Source: Siphonodentalium dalli | Lineage: Eukaryota > Mollusca > Scaphopoda > Gadilida > Siphonodentaliidae | Direction of reading: 5' to 3' | NCBI GenBank assembly: GCA_032622095.1 | Contig: CP136067.1 | Span: 50,009,899-50,073,898, forward strand | Length of the DNA: 64,000 nucleotides | Shown here: positions 11,615 to 23,948 of the stretch, piece after piece | Numbering within the stretch: the stretch's first letter is position 1 | Layout: the number at the start of each line of letters is the position of its first letter | The notes under the pieces: model-generated | Seen by the model: the letters and a program-made list of their open reading frames with translations, nothing else | What the model was told of the DNA's origin: nothing | The model's database searches: none | Translations under genes and position numbers: made by a program

Positions 11615-12095
11615 TTAAAGGCACGGGTGGCGTTCGTTGCAGAAATATTCATATTTGTTCAAATCGCCATCAACAGAACGAATATTAAAATATATATAAT
11701 TTTGTTCATATGCCAAACATAATCAGCGCGTAAATAGTATATTGTCGTCAAGACGTACGATGGTTTACCTAAACAATAGCCTGCTCGTGTTACAGAAGTT
11801 TTGCTTATGTTAATTACATAACACAGCGCAATTATATTGGTTAATCACACACAAATGATATAAACGCTCTTTATTATTTCCATATCAGGAAAACAGTAAC
11901 AAATAACGCTCTTTATGTTTACCATATCCAGATCTAAATAAAAACCAGGTTCTGTAACGTTTTTTGCTTTTGTTTACATAACAAAGGAAAAACATTTGAC
12001 AATAACATACTGTTATACCATATTTCTGTCTATATTTTACTATTCTGTCTGTTTATGGCGGTTTTTGACGGAGGTGAATATTTTAACAGCATATC
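11615..12095. repeat. Dispersed TTAA-family repeat, inverted relative of 50091-50617
   Basis: Begins TTAAAGGCACGGGTGGCGTT and runs through AATCAGCGCGTAAATAGTATA, AACGCTCTTTATTATTTCC and GGTGAATATTTTAACAGCATA. Read on the other strand, the same landmarks appear in order at 50091-50617. The far terminus (CGTATCTTTAA-type) is not recognisable here, so this copy is diverged or truncated at its right end. No coding capacity. Confidence 0.75.
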
Positions 12096-12409
12096 CACTA
12101 TACTGAATCCGACCATTTATGGGACCATGCATCTCCTTTTATACTCAACATAATATATTCAACAAATGAATGAATTTAAGCCCTGGATTTGTGCAAACAT
12201 AAACTCATGTGACTGGAGTCATGAATTCATTTTCCTGATAATGACCATGTTGTTTGCATCGTTTATAGAGCGCGTGAGTGTATTTTTCATTAACCCATGA
12301 CTCACATTCGTTCATTTGTTGCATATATTCTGTTGTGTATAAAATGAGATGGTCACATAAATGGCCGCATTGAGTGTACAGTAATAATTTAATAATCTAT
12401 TTCACAGTA

Positions 12410-12700
12410 TTGGGATGGTTACAGCTCGAGATTGCATGATATTTGTGACTTTGTGAGCCGATATAGCAATAAACATTGAGTTAATTACCCGGTATAAATT
12501 TCATGATTGTAAGCGACGCAAGCAATATTGGCTCAACAAAGTAACCTAAATGTTGCAATTTCGAACTGGGACCTTCACCTACAGAGTGAAGTACAGTATT
12601 AAGGAACAGGTAATAACTAAGGAATATATTACCTGCACTCTTGTTTCAATGTTATAAACTTCCCTGTCAGAACATTAAAAAGTTCCCAGGTTTTGTCGTG
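12410..12700. repeat. Family A dispersed repeat, second copy
   Basis: Shares GCTCGAGATTGCATGAT, GCAATAAACAT, AATTACCCGG, an AATATATTACCTG stretch and CTTCCCTGTCA, followed by GTTCCCAGGTTTTG, with the element at 2124-2640. The order is the same but point differences are numerous. Confidence 0.6.
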
Positions 12701-13147
12701 CCGCGAGGTAAAACTCGAACCTCCGGATTTACCATCGCGTCACAACAAATGAGTGCCATTGAGTGCAATAACGTTAACAAGTTCACACACTTGGCAATGT
12801 GTCGTTCTATCTTTTTTATACAGGATACAAGATACAATATACAAGAATGTACTGCAAAACACCTCAATGGGCAGTTGCAAGATACTGATGAGTATCATAT
12901 ACATAAATGAGCAATACATAAATAAATTATTATAACAAACACTTATCAACATTCCCTCAACAATTTCTTCAAGTTTTATTATTCCGCCGAAGGAAGAATA
13001 TATTTTATACGCTATATGTATCTCGAAGAAAGAACTTAATTCTTGAAAACATTTTGGAGTACATAAAATATGTATATTAGTATTCCACGTATTTGCCGGT
13101 CTATCGTAATCTCTGGAACGTGATCAAAATTGAGAAATGTCTACCTA
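12700..13147. other. No gene seen
   Basis: Includes a short GATACAAGATACAATATAC simple repeat (about 12820-12845) and AT-rich sequence with no supportable open frame. Confidence 0.4.
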
Positions 13148-13313
13148 CAGTAATGTTCTAAATAATCGACTCCTTACCCACAGCAGAATTATGGGTAACT
13201 TTTCAGAATCTAGTCGGAAATATGGCTTGTTGTCATTCATCGGAAAGCTCTCATTGAGAGAGTTACCCATAATTCTGCTGTGGTTAAGCAGTCGATTATT
13301 TAGAGCACTACTG
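13148..13313. mobile_element. TA-flanked MITE, 166 bp (reference copy of the palindrome-centre MITE)
   Basis: Terminal inverted repeats of ~53 bp begin CAGTAATGTTCTAAATAATC and end in the matching inverted sequence ...TAGAGCACTACTG. TA lies on each side (13146-13147 and 13314-13315), as expected for a Tc1/mariner-type target. Between the arms is a unique, non-palindromic stretch of about 60 bases that ends in a mini-hairpin, CTCTCATTGAGAG (13249-13261). It has no coding capacity. Its importance is that it shows the undimerised structure of the MITE at 32243-32528. Confidence 0.85.
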
Positions 13314-13315
13314 TA

Positions 13316-14227
13316 AGTTAGTCAAATTTGAGGCCTGGGGATAACGCGTTGCTTTAATGCGGTTTGTCCGGCTTCGGTAGCCAGGCATAGCTACACGTAC
13401 GTGTAAATTGTAACCCGTGTTACCATATGGTATTGTTATGGGCATGCACATGGCAGAAAATGTCATGTAATTTTACGACACCAAAGCTACACGTTGTGGG
13501 ATATCGGCCCAATTTATACCAGAACGTGCATGTAAACAATAATCCGGTGGTATAGGGACAAACTGTCCATAGTGCGACAACGGACGTGCTTAATTGGTTC
13601 AAATCAAACAGAATCTTCCATTAAATTGTCCTGCTGCCTGAACAGCGTTCGGTACCCACTATAGAAGATCTTACAGAAAATTGGATTATTCCTCTTTGCT
13701 ACACGTTAGTAATGTTATACTGTTTGAAATGAAACTTCTAAACGATTTGACCGTGTGCATGTAGGCGGAATAATCACGTGGGCCAAGAGACATTCGTTGT
13801 CAATGGCAACGCTACAAGTTACATATACGTGTGGCTTAACCTGACTAATATTCGAAACGGTGCCTTATAGAACCTTTCTCCATTACATATGGTCAATTAC
13901 TTGGAATACGGTTGCCAGTGTGTGTCATGAAAAATACCCCGTACTATTTGACAACAAGTTTAATTTATTCAAAATGTGACGATATCGAGCATAACAGCTG
14001 ATTATTTATAACACTCTTTAATATCTAGCCCGATTGGGCATGGAAAGCTTAATCGATTTATGCAAAAGTGATCATATTATTTTTGGGCACCTGACGTGGC
14101 ACATGTGGTAAAACTGACGTGTCAGAAGTGGTAAAACTATCTTTTCAAAGTAGAACTCTTACTCTGGTACAGCATGGTGTCAAATATGTTGGGATATTAG
14201 ACCGTTCCGGTGTATAATTTTTATAAC
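13316..14227. other. No convincing gene
   Basis: Contains several ACACGT/ACGTGT words and a 60-codon open frame with no recognisable domain. Nothing else supportable. Confidence 0.4.
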
Positions 14228-14628
14228 TTAACCCTTTACCCAACAGAAGGGCCCTGTGCCAATGCATTCTCTTATATATACGAGTCGACCACAGGTCGCC
14301 TCGCATATATAAGAGAATGCATTGGCTTAACACATTAAAAATTATAAGATTGTTAAAGAATGTAAGAAAAAATGGTAAAAAGTGTTAAAAAAAGATTTTT
14401 GTTTAGGCCAATGCATTCTCTTATATATGCGAGGCGACCTATGGTCGACTCGCATATATAAGAGAATGCATTGGCACAGGGCATAACTATAACCATCACA
14501 ATGTGTTCATTGAGCCGGTTCCAATGATATCCATATTTGTATGGTTTTATTGAGACAGACCCAAGATATTTTAGGCTGTTGAAGCTTTATTTGGCCGGTT
14601 TTGGCCGGTTTGTTGGGTAAAGGGTTAA
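14228..14628. mobile_element. piggyBac-like TTAA MITE, copy 1
   Basis: TTAA on both sides with terminal inverted repeats CCCTTTACCCAACA and TGTTGGGTAAAGGG. TTAA target duplication with CCC ends is typical of the piggyBac superfamily. The interior has two nearly perfect hairpins built on CCAATGCATTCTCTTATATA and its complement, separated by an AT-rich linker, plus a TTTGGCCGGTTTTGGCCGG stretch near the right end. No transposase, so non-autonomous. Confidence 0.9.
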
Positions 14629-17483
14629 TAGGATAATCCATTCAGAGTAGAAAGGGTTAATCATTTTGATATTGTATGGAAGGAGTGGCATACATTCATA
14701 ATTTTTTGTGCCTGGTGAATAATGGGGCTCCGGGCTTCTAGTTTATTTATAGCAGTTAATTTGAATTGTAATCGTGATTTTTTAAAACCTCTTTACTCAC
14801 CTTCAAATTCCTTAATCATAAAGTTTGTCCTCCCCGTATTTTGCACAGGTCCCCTGGTTCGATACCACCACAACATACTATATATACTAATACTATATAT
14901 ACGTGTAGTGGTTGTATCGCACCAGGGGCCTATACTATAGAATTACAATTGCCATGTTTCTCCACGTGGACAGAGTTAGTCGGTAATTTCCCAGTCTTGC
15001 AAAGCTAGACTTGTGTTCTATAGTATATACTCGAGCAATTGTGTTCTTGTAAATTCCTTGCATTGGATATTGGAATTTAACAATAAGCGATTACCCTTTT
15101 TCACACCATACATCGTTGTGAACTGACTTATATAATGTTCTGGGAGAGTCATTCTGTAACTGGGATTCATTTCAGCAGCAAGCTGCTCGGTTTTTGTGGT
15201 GTTTGGAGTGTCCCAACGCTGCATCTTTTTGTTATTATATAGTACTCGAATTGTCTAACTTGGGGAAAAACAAGAACTCGCTTGACGGGCTGATAAATTA
15301 CCAGCTTAGGGAGTTCCATAGTACAGACATAACACAAATCGGGTAGAACACGGTGTTAACATTACAAGTATACGAGGCTGAATTAGTGGTTGTCACCGCA
15401 ATGAAACGCGTGCGAATGTAGATATGTCGGATTATCGCTTTGTGTATTGAGCACTCATGCATTAACCCTTGCTCGACGTGCGAAGTTTCACCGGGTCAAT
15501 ACAATCGTAGTCATATTGGGATGATGGGTTCAAATTACGCATGGTGTAGATAGATATATTTTGAGATGGGGTTCATAAACATAGACAAATTGGCTTTGAG
15601 AAATAAGGGATTCCACATAAATTATGTTGTGACGGGGGCGATTCTCAGCAAAATACTCAACAATTGGGAATGTCATGCAGCGACGTTCAATGGGTGTTGG
15701 CGCATCACAACAATCTTCGTCCCAAAGTTAGTGATGATTGATTTATGGGGGTAAATGGCAATTAGTTGAGAAGTTTCGATCGGTTGGAATTGTTGGTTTG
15801 GGGATTTCTAACAGTTGGAAATCTTGAGTAACCATTGCAGAATTTCAACCGAATGGGGTGCAAATATAGTTTTCTGGTTCAGGGAGGAGGTGTACTCGGG
15901 CAGCGGAGACCTTATACGTGAATGTTACTGCGATTCCATGGTAGAAAATGGCACTGAATTTAAAAATTAAGACTGGAGAATAGGTTATAATCATTACAAT
16001 GACTAAATTTTCCAGCTAATGTAACTGCAAATTATAATTTATACCACTGGTATGATGTTTTCCTACATTCAGTGTAATTTTGGTTGTTAAATCTAAGTTT
16101 CTACTTGAACAAAAAGTTACACCGACCCTTTGGAAAATATACTTGAAATATATATGTTCACCCTTTTAACTTTGAAATATTTTTATCAGTATATTATCTC
16201 CGGCAATTCAGTTTGTTTTCAATTGCATTGTACATGTATCGAAATCGTACGTATACGACAACCAGTTAAAATTTCCCTACTCAATCTGACACTATAATCA
16301 CCATGTGTAGGTTTTTCTGTCGATGGGGTTTATTTGTGATCACTCTATCCGTCTCTATCCCTTTGTGTTCGTACATACGTCAATAAATATATTTGACCAT
16401 GAACCATGTAAATACAAGGAAAGACATGAAAAGCTATATATTGTCTTCTATCTTCTATATTGTCATCTATCTCTTATAACGAGCGTTCTCGCTTACGATA
16501 TTTTGTACTCGTGTTCAGCGTAAAATGTTGTAATAGTTTGTGTATTTTCGCGATGCTTGTGCCATTGGGATTATGGTGCACGCAAGTAGTTTTCGTGTTC
16601 CCATTGCCTATCATAACATTGACTTTATACATCCACTAAACCACTCGCCAAATGAGTAAGTTCCCTTTACCCATTAACAAGCGTTCGTCTCCACGCGCAG
16701 ATAAACGGAGATCCATAGTACTGGATTTTATCTGTTCTTGTAAATGACGGGGAATCGCACACACTTGTAAATGATCGTATCCATAGTATTCGACAGTTTG
16801 TCCACGTGGAGAAACACGGCAATTGTAATTCTATAATATAGGCCCCTGGGGACCTGTGGTATTGTGCGGTTGTTGAATAAAACGCAACATCGTCACATGT
16901 TATCCGCGTCTTCGAAACGTAAACGGACATGGCTTATTCGAGATTCCAAATTTTGTCTACGTAATTTGGACGCAGGTATAATATAAGTAAGCTTGACAAA
17001 TACACGAAATATTGATATACCGGCTTTATATATATGGCTCTGAAAAATACTTTCCACGGTCGCAGCCATTGTCCATCTGTTTTCAATATGTCGCAGAGAA
17101 GTGAAATATGAAAGTTCTTCATATATACCATATCAAGATTATACGAACACGGAACGCTCTTTTCTGTCCCATGCCGTGCAAATGGCTATTCTGTTTTGGG
17201 GGGGGGGACCCAAACATCGTCTTTCTGTGACAAATATGATTCTGCTCGTAGACAGGTAGTTCAAGTATTTATCGACCTATCTCAATACCGGTAAAAATTC
17301 AAAAGTGAATAATTATTATTATGTGTATTTTGGAGTTCAAACCGCCAAGTGGCCTTAAGAAGTTATAGTATTGTGGATTTTTATGGAAACAATGGTATGC
17401 ATTCTTGTTGAAACAATTACAGTTAACTGTTAGCCATATGTGCCATTATGTCGTCATCAATATCATAATCATCGTTAGTTTGA
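14629..17483. other. No convincing gene; low-copy dispersed repeats
   Basis: Open frames here are all under 90 codons and have no recognisable domain. Sequence around 14925-14990 (GGGGCCTATACTATAGAATT, then CTCCACGTGGACA) recurs inverted at about 16797-16850, and both are followed by related hairpin-like material. A stretch with AACAGTTGGAAAT (about 15800) belongs to a family also seen near 37050, 46550 and 63460. A G9 run lies near 17200. Confidence 0.45.
14851..14928. repeat. Hairpin CCCCTGGTTCGATACCACCA...GGGG
   Basis: Inverted arms CCCCTGGTTCGATACCACCA and TAGTGGTTGTATCGCACCAGG flank an AT-rich loop made of repeated ATACTATATATA. A small foldback sequence of unassigned origin. Confidence 0.7.
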
Positions 17484-18371
17484 TCATGCATCAGGGGCGT
17501 AGAAAGCTATAATTATTGGGGGGGGGGGGGTATCAGGGGCGTAGGAAAGTGGAATATTATTTGTCTGAATTTAAAACCATCTGATCGCATTTCGTTGCAT
17601 CTGTGACAGCAATTACGTTAAATAACCCATTGAGGGAAAACATGGTATTTTAGTTTTTCACATGTTGTACAAAATAGTATGGAGATCATTTTTGACTCTC
17701 ATAAGCGTGTGTGTACAAATGGAGCAGTCTTCCACGAAAACATGACATATATGTTTATATACTTACATAATTATATATTCACATTCTCAGCTTTCCCAGC
17801 TATATTATTAATCTATAGTAGTAGTGCATGTAACTGAAAGATGGCCTCGATAAAGCAGGCAGATTCGCCATTTAAGCAGTGCCAAAGTACTAGCTGTGAT
17901 GAAGCGTAGCTTACCTTCGATGGTCTGGTTTCCGTATTTACTCTTCAAATAATTTCATATTGAATTCATCTTGGAAATCTTGGTGTTGATTTATTTTGGA
18001 GCTTTGGACAAATTAGATACCGTTTGTGGGATAACACAATGATTTCGGAGAGAGTACTAACAAGAAGGTTTATAAGGAGCAAATGCCGGTGGATAGCACC
18101 ATGCATACCGGGAGTTATATTTTATTACCCGATAAAATTAACCTAAATGTTTGTACTTGTATGATAACACAAACCAGTGGTATAGAGTATACATGTACTA
18201 TATATGTTATGTCATACTGTACGGGCGGAGAATGTGATTGGTTAAGTTGAATAAATAAGAAATACAGTTTAAGTGTTGACCATTTTATGGAAATTTGGGG
18301 GGTATTTACCCCCCTTACCCCCCCCCCCCCCATACCCCCCCCCCCCCGGTTCCTACGCCCCTGTCATGCAT
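17484..18371. mobile_element. hAT-like non-autonomous element (872 bp) with 8-bp target duplication
   Basis: The element proper is 17492-18363. It starts CAGGGGCGTAGAAAG and ends TTCCTACGCCCCTG. A perfect 8-bp direct repeat, TCATGCAT, flanks it at 17484-17491 and 18364-18371. CAGGGG-type ends with 8-bp duplications are the hAT signature. Just inside the left end a G12 run is followed by a second 5' terminus, CAGGGGCGTAGGAAAG (17534), and C-rich runs lie inside the right end. No transposase domain is visible. Confidence 0.9.
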
Positions 18372-19600
18372 GATCACCACCTTATCATGATAATAAATTT
18401 TATCATGGTCATCCTCGTAGCAATTATCATTACCATCATCTTCAACATCATAATCATCAGGTTAAGCATTATTATCATTGCCATAATATTTTGAATTTAT
18501 TATTAACTTGGTGTTAAATCGGTTGTTGGATCTTCGAGCAAATTAGTACTTATGATGCAAAGTATTGCAGCGACGACGAGGAGAACTAACTCCGGAAGGT
18601 GTGTTCAGAAAACAACAAGAGCACACCTCTGTTCTGTGAACTCTAGTGCGCGGCGCAAGGTTCATTAGCGTTAGATGCCACATTCCTTCGTTATCTCGAT
18701 TCACTCCACCACAAATGGAACCACCTCACTATTGGTGTGTTATTTTTTAATCTATATTTATATCAGCTGGTTTATTTTGAGTCGTCTAATTGTTGATACC
18801 CGTTGATACTTGTAGTGTTGTGTGATTATTTCCCTGTGATGTATGGGGTATTGGGATGATGGTTGGATAATGACTACACCTACACTCGTTATCAGTGTCA
18901 TTACTGATCGCTACATTGCCTTCGAGGAAGCTGGTATGTTTGGGTATAGTCCACCAACAGCCATTCATATTGCTGAGGTGCATTCGTTTTTGTCACCACC
19001 GTCTCGTCAGTTCATGGGAAATGTGTTTCGAATCACCGTTCTACATGCAAGATGCGGGGGTGGGTGCATGCACCGGGGGTGGAATGCTTCAACGCATATG
19101 GATAACATACCAGAAATCTGATGGTTATACACTTTGGAATGAAGTACATTGTGCTGTTCGTGTTACGGTAGATCCATTCTGTGTCAACATTCGAAGCCAT
19201 GTCCAGACTGATACGCATCTGATTTATGTCTGAAGATGTTAGTTTAAACATATTTTATTGTATCATTAATGTACACTTGGGATTGGGGCAAAAGTTATAC
19301 AACTTAGATAGCTCCTCTCCCCATAACATTACAACACGTTCTTTTAATAACAAGATGGTATATAATATGTTTTATGTGTTACCAGATCCAGGTTCGATAT
19401 GTGAGTTCATTTAGTTTGATTACAGATTGATGACATCGGAGAGATGCGTTAGTTAGATTAGTAGCTTTGTGGTACTAAAATGATGGCGATCGCACGTGAC
19501 GTTGACCCAGAGGTGGTAAATTTGTTAATTGGTAAAGCGGTTTGTAGCGACTAAATATTTTTGAGCTTCTGCAAATATTAATTTGTTTTTGTTATTACTA
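18372..19600. other. No convincing gene; (ATC)-rich simple sequence at 18370-18490
   Basis: Starts with CATCATCATT-like simple sequence. Overlapping 92- and 112-codon plus-strand frames at 18843-19233 and opposing minus-strand frames carry no recognised motif. Nothing else supportable. Confidence 0.4.
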
Positions 19601-19629
19601 ATGTTTGGTGTACCTTTTAGCCTTTTAGG

Positions 19630-20090
19630 AGGTCGGTGTTATTGTATACAGTGATGCATTTTGTTCTACATGTAAGCCTGTTGAAAAGCCGTACGCGTTG
19701 TGTCTGGGCATAAGAAAAAGTAATGGTGGACGTTTTCGATTTCGTTTCCACAATCACAGAATGGGCTAACAGCTATGTGGTTTTCGAATTTGTCGTGATT
19801 TACTAAATTCTAATTGACGAGTAGTCCTTCTCAGTACATTCCATCAAATGTATAATAATCCTTTTGCAGTTTGGGCATATTATCAGTTTGTCTGCTGTCG
19901 TCTGCTTGTGTCGCCTGCTTGAACACCCTCCAGATGAATAATAGAACATTCCAATGTATACTTTTACAACCGAATGGGAGGGGAGAATCCATTTTAGTAA
20001 AGAAGTGTTAGCACCATTCCGATCGTGCAACTGCCATTTCGACAAGAAATATAATTTGTTCACGGGATTACGAAGCAAGAAACCCATCAC
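19630..20090 (-). pseudogene. LINE ORF2 C-terminal relic (zinc-knuckle region)
   Basis: Reading the minus strand around 19820-19700 gives SPFCDCGNEIENVHHYFFLC followed by P. The C-x-C-x(8)-H/H-x(4)-C spacing and wording match the cysteine/histidine tail of many invertebrate non-LTR retrotransposon ORF2 proteins. Upstream on the same strand (20090-19830) a 95-codon frame contains a second CPNC...H...C pattern and a SKWQ-like segment, in a different frame. The gene is frameshifted and truncated; no reverse-transcriptase domain remains. The family within LINEs is not determined. Confidence 0.5.
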
Positions 20091-20371
20091 GCTGAGCCAG
20101 TACCCCCATGCATTTGTTATGATATATATGTAAAGATACCATCGCCATCGCAGAGAGAAACGTCTTAAATGGCCATAAATGACTCATATATGATATATAT
20201 TCCGGGAAAATGTGGGTTTTTGTGCCAAAATATGGCAGAACAAAGCCTGAATTTGAATGTTCTTCTACGAGTCGGAAGTATTGTCTTGTGTGGCCATCCG
20301 GAAAAAGCCACTATTCCTATCAATCATATGTCTAATCTACAGTGGCGCAAATATTATGTTCTAATACTGTT

Positions 20372-20774
20372 TTAACCCTTTACCCAACAGAACGGCCCTG
20401 TGCCAATGCATTCTCTTATATATGCGAGTCGACCATAGGTCGCCTCGCATATATAAGAGAATGCATTGCATGGCTTAACACATTAAAAATTATAAAATTG
20501 TTAAAGAATGTTAGAAAAAATGGTAATTTAATACCAAACATAAGCAAAGTAGGCCAATGCATTCTCTTATATATGCGAGGCGACCTATGGTCGACTCGCA
20601 TATATAAGAGAATGCATTGGCACAGGACATAACTGTAACTATCACAATGTGGTCAAGGAGCCGGTTCCAATGATATCCATATTTGTATGGTTCTATTGAG
20701 ACAGACCGAAGATATTTTAGGCTGTTGAAGCTTTATTTGGCCGGTTTTGGCCGTTTTGTTGGGTAAAGGGTTAA
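20372..20774. mobile_element. piggyBac-like TTAA MITE, copy 2
   Basis: Same architecture and orientation as the copy at 14228-14628: TTAA at both edges, CCCTTTACCCAACA termini and two internal hairpins. The linker between hairpins differs, with a short unrelated stretch (ATACCAAACATAAGC) in place of the poly-T-rich segment. Confidence 0.9.
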
Positions 20775-21440
20775 TGGTGATGGAAAATCCCCGCCTGAGC
20801 CTCGCCGCAAACGAACAAGTTGTTATTGCCGTCCAGAGATACATTTCTAAATCAAAACGCTTCACTTGTACTCATTTACTGTAAAAAAAAAAGTTCAAGA
20901 AACACATGCATCAGGTGTGGTAGTAGCGTGGTGTCAGATTCCCCGTCATTTCCCCTCATCAGCTACTCGTCCAGCTTTCAGTCTCCTTGTTTCATCCTAT
21001 ACGTTACTCTCATTGAAGCTATAACGTTGTATTGTATTGTCGCTATATATTTCATTACTTATTGTCAAATTGTGTGGAGCGGGGCATATACGTACCACCG
21101 ATACGACTTGTTTTTCTCGTTCTCAGCCTCGAATTACAGTACTACGAATACGCGTACAAATAATTACTTCCATTAATCCACAGTGTTATATCTACGCTAC
21201 AAAGCTCGTTGCCGCGGTCAGAGTACAGTTAGAAATTTAGGGAAGTACATCATGTACGTTCCATCTAAATAAAGGTGCAACGTCAAACGTGGAATGTGCA
21301 CCCGACTCTCGGCTTAAAGAGTGGCTAATTATAAATGTTTGCAAGTGAAATCTTTTTTTAAGTTAAGTTCAAAAAGGTATGTAAATGGCAAAGATATATT
21401 AACTAAACCCGTCGTGTGGGGGTATCCTTTCACTCATATT
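20775..21440. other. No convincing gene
   Basis: Open frames up to 118 codons (20820-21176, plus) are Ser/Tyr/Ile-rich and show no family signature. A poly-A run lies near 20882. Confidence 0.4.
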
Positions 21441-22137
21441 GGTCCTGCGAATTGGAGATTTTGATCGAATCGAATATCGAATCGAATTGAAGAATTCGAA
21501 TCGAATATCGAATCGAATTATACATGTGTGTTGCATTCTCAATTAGGCATGTTTTGCCAACAATTAGATGATGTTTGAAACGTTCTATGAACTTCCATGA
21601 AGTTCCATCATAACTTATGTGGCGATCAACCTTCGATCACGATACTATTAACTTCAATTGATTATTGTCGAGAAGAAGAAAAAACAGATAAAAACGTCCA
21701 TGCGGACGTCACGACGATTAATATATAACCGGCCTATCGGAAATATAATCACGCAAAGTTTGTACAGTTTGCATGTACATGCAAAATTGCAAATGGGCAT
21801 TCGGAAACACCCGTTGTTGTAAACTTGAAGATGCAACAACAGTCGCAGGGTAGCCTGTTTATGTAGTACTGGGTGCTTCTGGAACTGATGATTCCATAGA
21901 TGGGCCGTTGTCCCAGATGCTTGCGATTTATATACCATGTTGTATTCGTCACACGTGTAAGTTCTTGCACTGCCTGCACTGTAAATAAAAATGTTCTCAT
22001 GAGAAGCTTATCATGTTTAAAATAACCATGAATAACGGACGACTTATTGTCAAGTGCCAAAGGAACGCTCCGAAACTGACAGTCAACTTCAAAAGAAAAC
22101 TCCACCAACATGCACTTTTCGACCCCTGAAACACGTG

Positions 22138-23948
22138 GGCCGAATTCGTCATCTCCGGTTTAAACCTCCGAGTTTAAACCTGGTTTAAACCTACATTGGC
22201 GGTCCAGCCAAACCGGGTCTAATGGGGCGTTTTTGTCGTTCAGTTACCAGCTAATAGACAACTCGATTCGGTGATATGGTTATGCAATCAAACTACCCTC
22301 TTACCAATCGGACCAAAACATAGGCCGATATAATGGTTATTGACAAGTCATAAATTATCGTGACCGCGTGCACGCTCAAGGGATTTATTCATTGGCAAAC
22401 AAGTATCGCTCATTGACTATTAATCCGATCTCAGTATGTGTTTAAATCAATTTAACAAAGGGCATGTCTCTCAACACGAATTTCACGCTCTGTTCATCAC
22501 TTTGTTTGTGATAGATTTCTGCAAGATGCTTCACCCGCAAAGACAAAATTTTGTGTATTTACATGTATATCTGTATATATTAAAAGGTATAGGAGCTGTC
22601 TACCTGTATGTCCGTTTGTCAGTTCGCAACTGTTCTCCAATACCACTGGACCGATTTCAATTGAATTATGTGTGGTGATTCGTGTGGTATAACGGCGTTA
22701 CGTTTTAAAAATTTTGATTTAAAAAAAATGAAAAAATTGTGTTAAATTGAGTAAGGAGTTGAATATAGAATTAAGAAACAACAAAAATTAAATTAACATT
22801 TGTTTGTTTTAAATATAATGATTATTGTTTTTAAATTAAAATGTTCAAATGATCAAAATGTCCGCAAAGACCCTCTGGCGCTGAATAAAGTCTCCATAAT
22901 CGAGTCAATCCTGGACCAAGAGGCCAATCAAGAAAAGACAATTTACTTATGAGTGCACACCATAAGCGGCATCTGAACTGTTGGAAGTGGGCAACCATGC
23001 AGAGGGACAGCTTTTAATAAAGAAATATATTACATGCATTGATTTTTTTCAATGTCATAAATTTCCCGTCATGCAGAAAATCAAAAAGGTTCCCAGGTTT
23101 TGAACTGGTATAATATTAAGGGAATTTATGGGCGTAGCCAGAGTAGAGATTTGTGGCATGATCTGCATAAAAATAAGTTATCAAATTTGACTCATATAGC
23201 AATATAAGTTTAGGATTGCAAACTATGTGTATAGCATATCTGGTCATGCAGTAGCATCGTTTTGGTGTCAAAATTAAAACGTTGAACCCTTCAAATTAAT
23301 TCGTAGAAAACACCAGTATTTGTGATTGCCACAAGCCAAACAAAAATACACAAGATATATTTAGGAACATGTCCATATCTGAGCGTGCGAATGAATCAAC
23401 TGTGACATGATAACACCAGTCGGCAGTCGCCACATAGACACGCCCTCACTCGAGATTATTTACAGCTCCACCCTTTGACTGATTGTTTGACAATTCTAAA
23501 CCGCGATGATGAAAAGACGGATTCGTCATCTCAAGTTTAGCCTCGATAAAGCTGGTTTAGCTAGACCGCCGAATTAGATGGTTTAGTCGCCGGTTTAAGC
23601 TTATAAAACGCAAAAACAATATTGAAATTGACAAAAACTTATCCCCATACGCTTTATATGTGTGACTGCTTCTCGCTTATAAATTTCCAATCAAAATATG
23701 ACCTCTGTCGTAATTATTGATTTTCGCAATCAATAAAAGAGGCGGTCCGCATTAGGACAGTACGTTTAATTATCTCGACGATACAGAGAAACTACTGCTA
23801 AACCACTGGTCTGGCTGGACCAGAGATGACGAATGCGTCACTTAGACATGCGGTCTCGGGTTTAAACCACGGATTTTGCTGACTCACGGCGGTTTAAACC
23901 TAGAGGTTTACGTAGACCAGGTTTAAACCTGAGATGCCGAATCCGGCC
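22138..23948. mobile_element. Non-autonomous element with GGTTTAAACC-rich termini
   Basis: The left end GGGCCGAATTCGTCATCTCC is matched inverted by the right end around GAGATGCCGAATCCGGCC. Both termini carry several copies of the palindrome GGTTTAAACC. A second, inner pair of similar ends (GATTCGTCATCTC near 23520 and GAGATGACGAAT near 23823) suggests a nested relative. The interior holds a SINE/LINE-like stretch (about 22600-22880) and a family A fragment. Confidence 0.6.
22985..23175. repeat. Family A dispersed repeat, fragment
   Basis: Contains AGAAATATATTACATGCATT, TTCAATGTCATAAATTTCCC, GGTTCCCAGGTTTTGAACTG and GGGCGTAGCCAGAGTAGAGA, in the order seen on the opposite strand of 2124-2215 and on the plus strand of 2500-2610. 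Confidence 0.6.
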
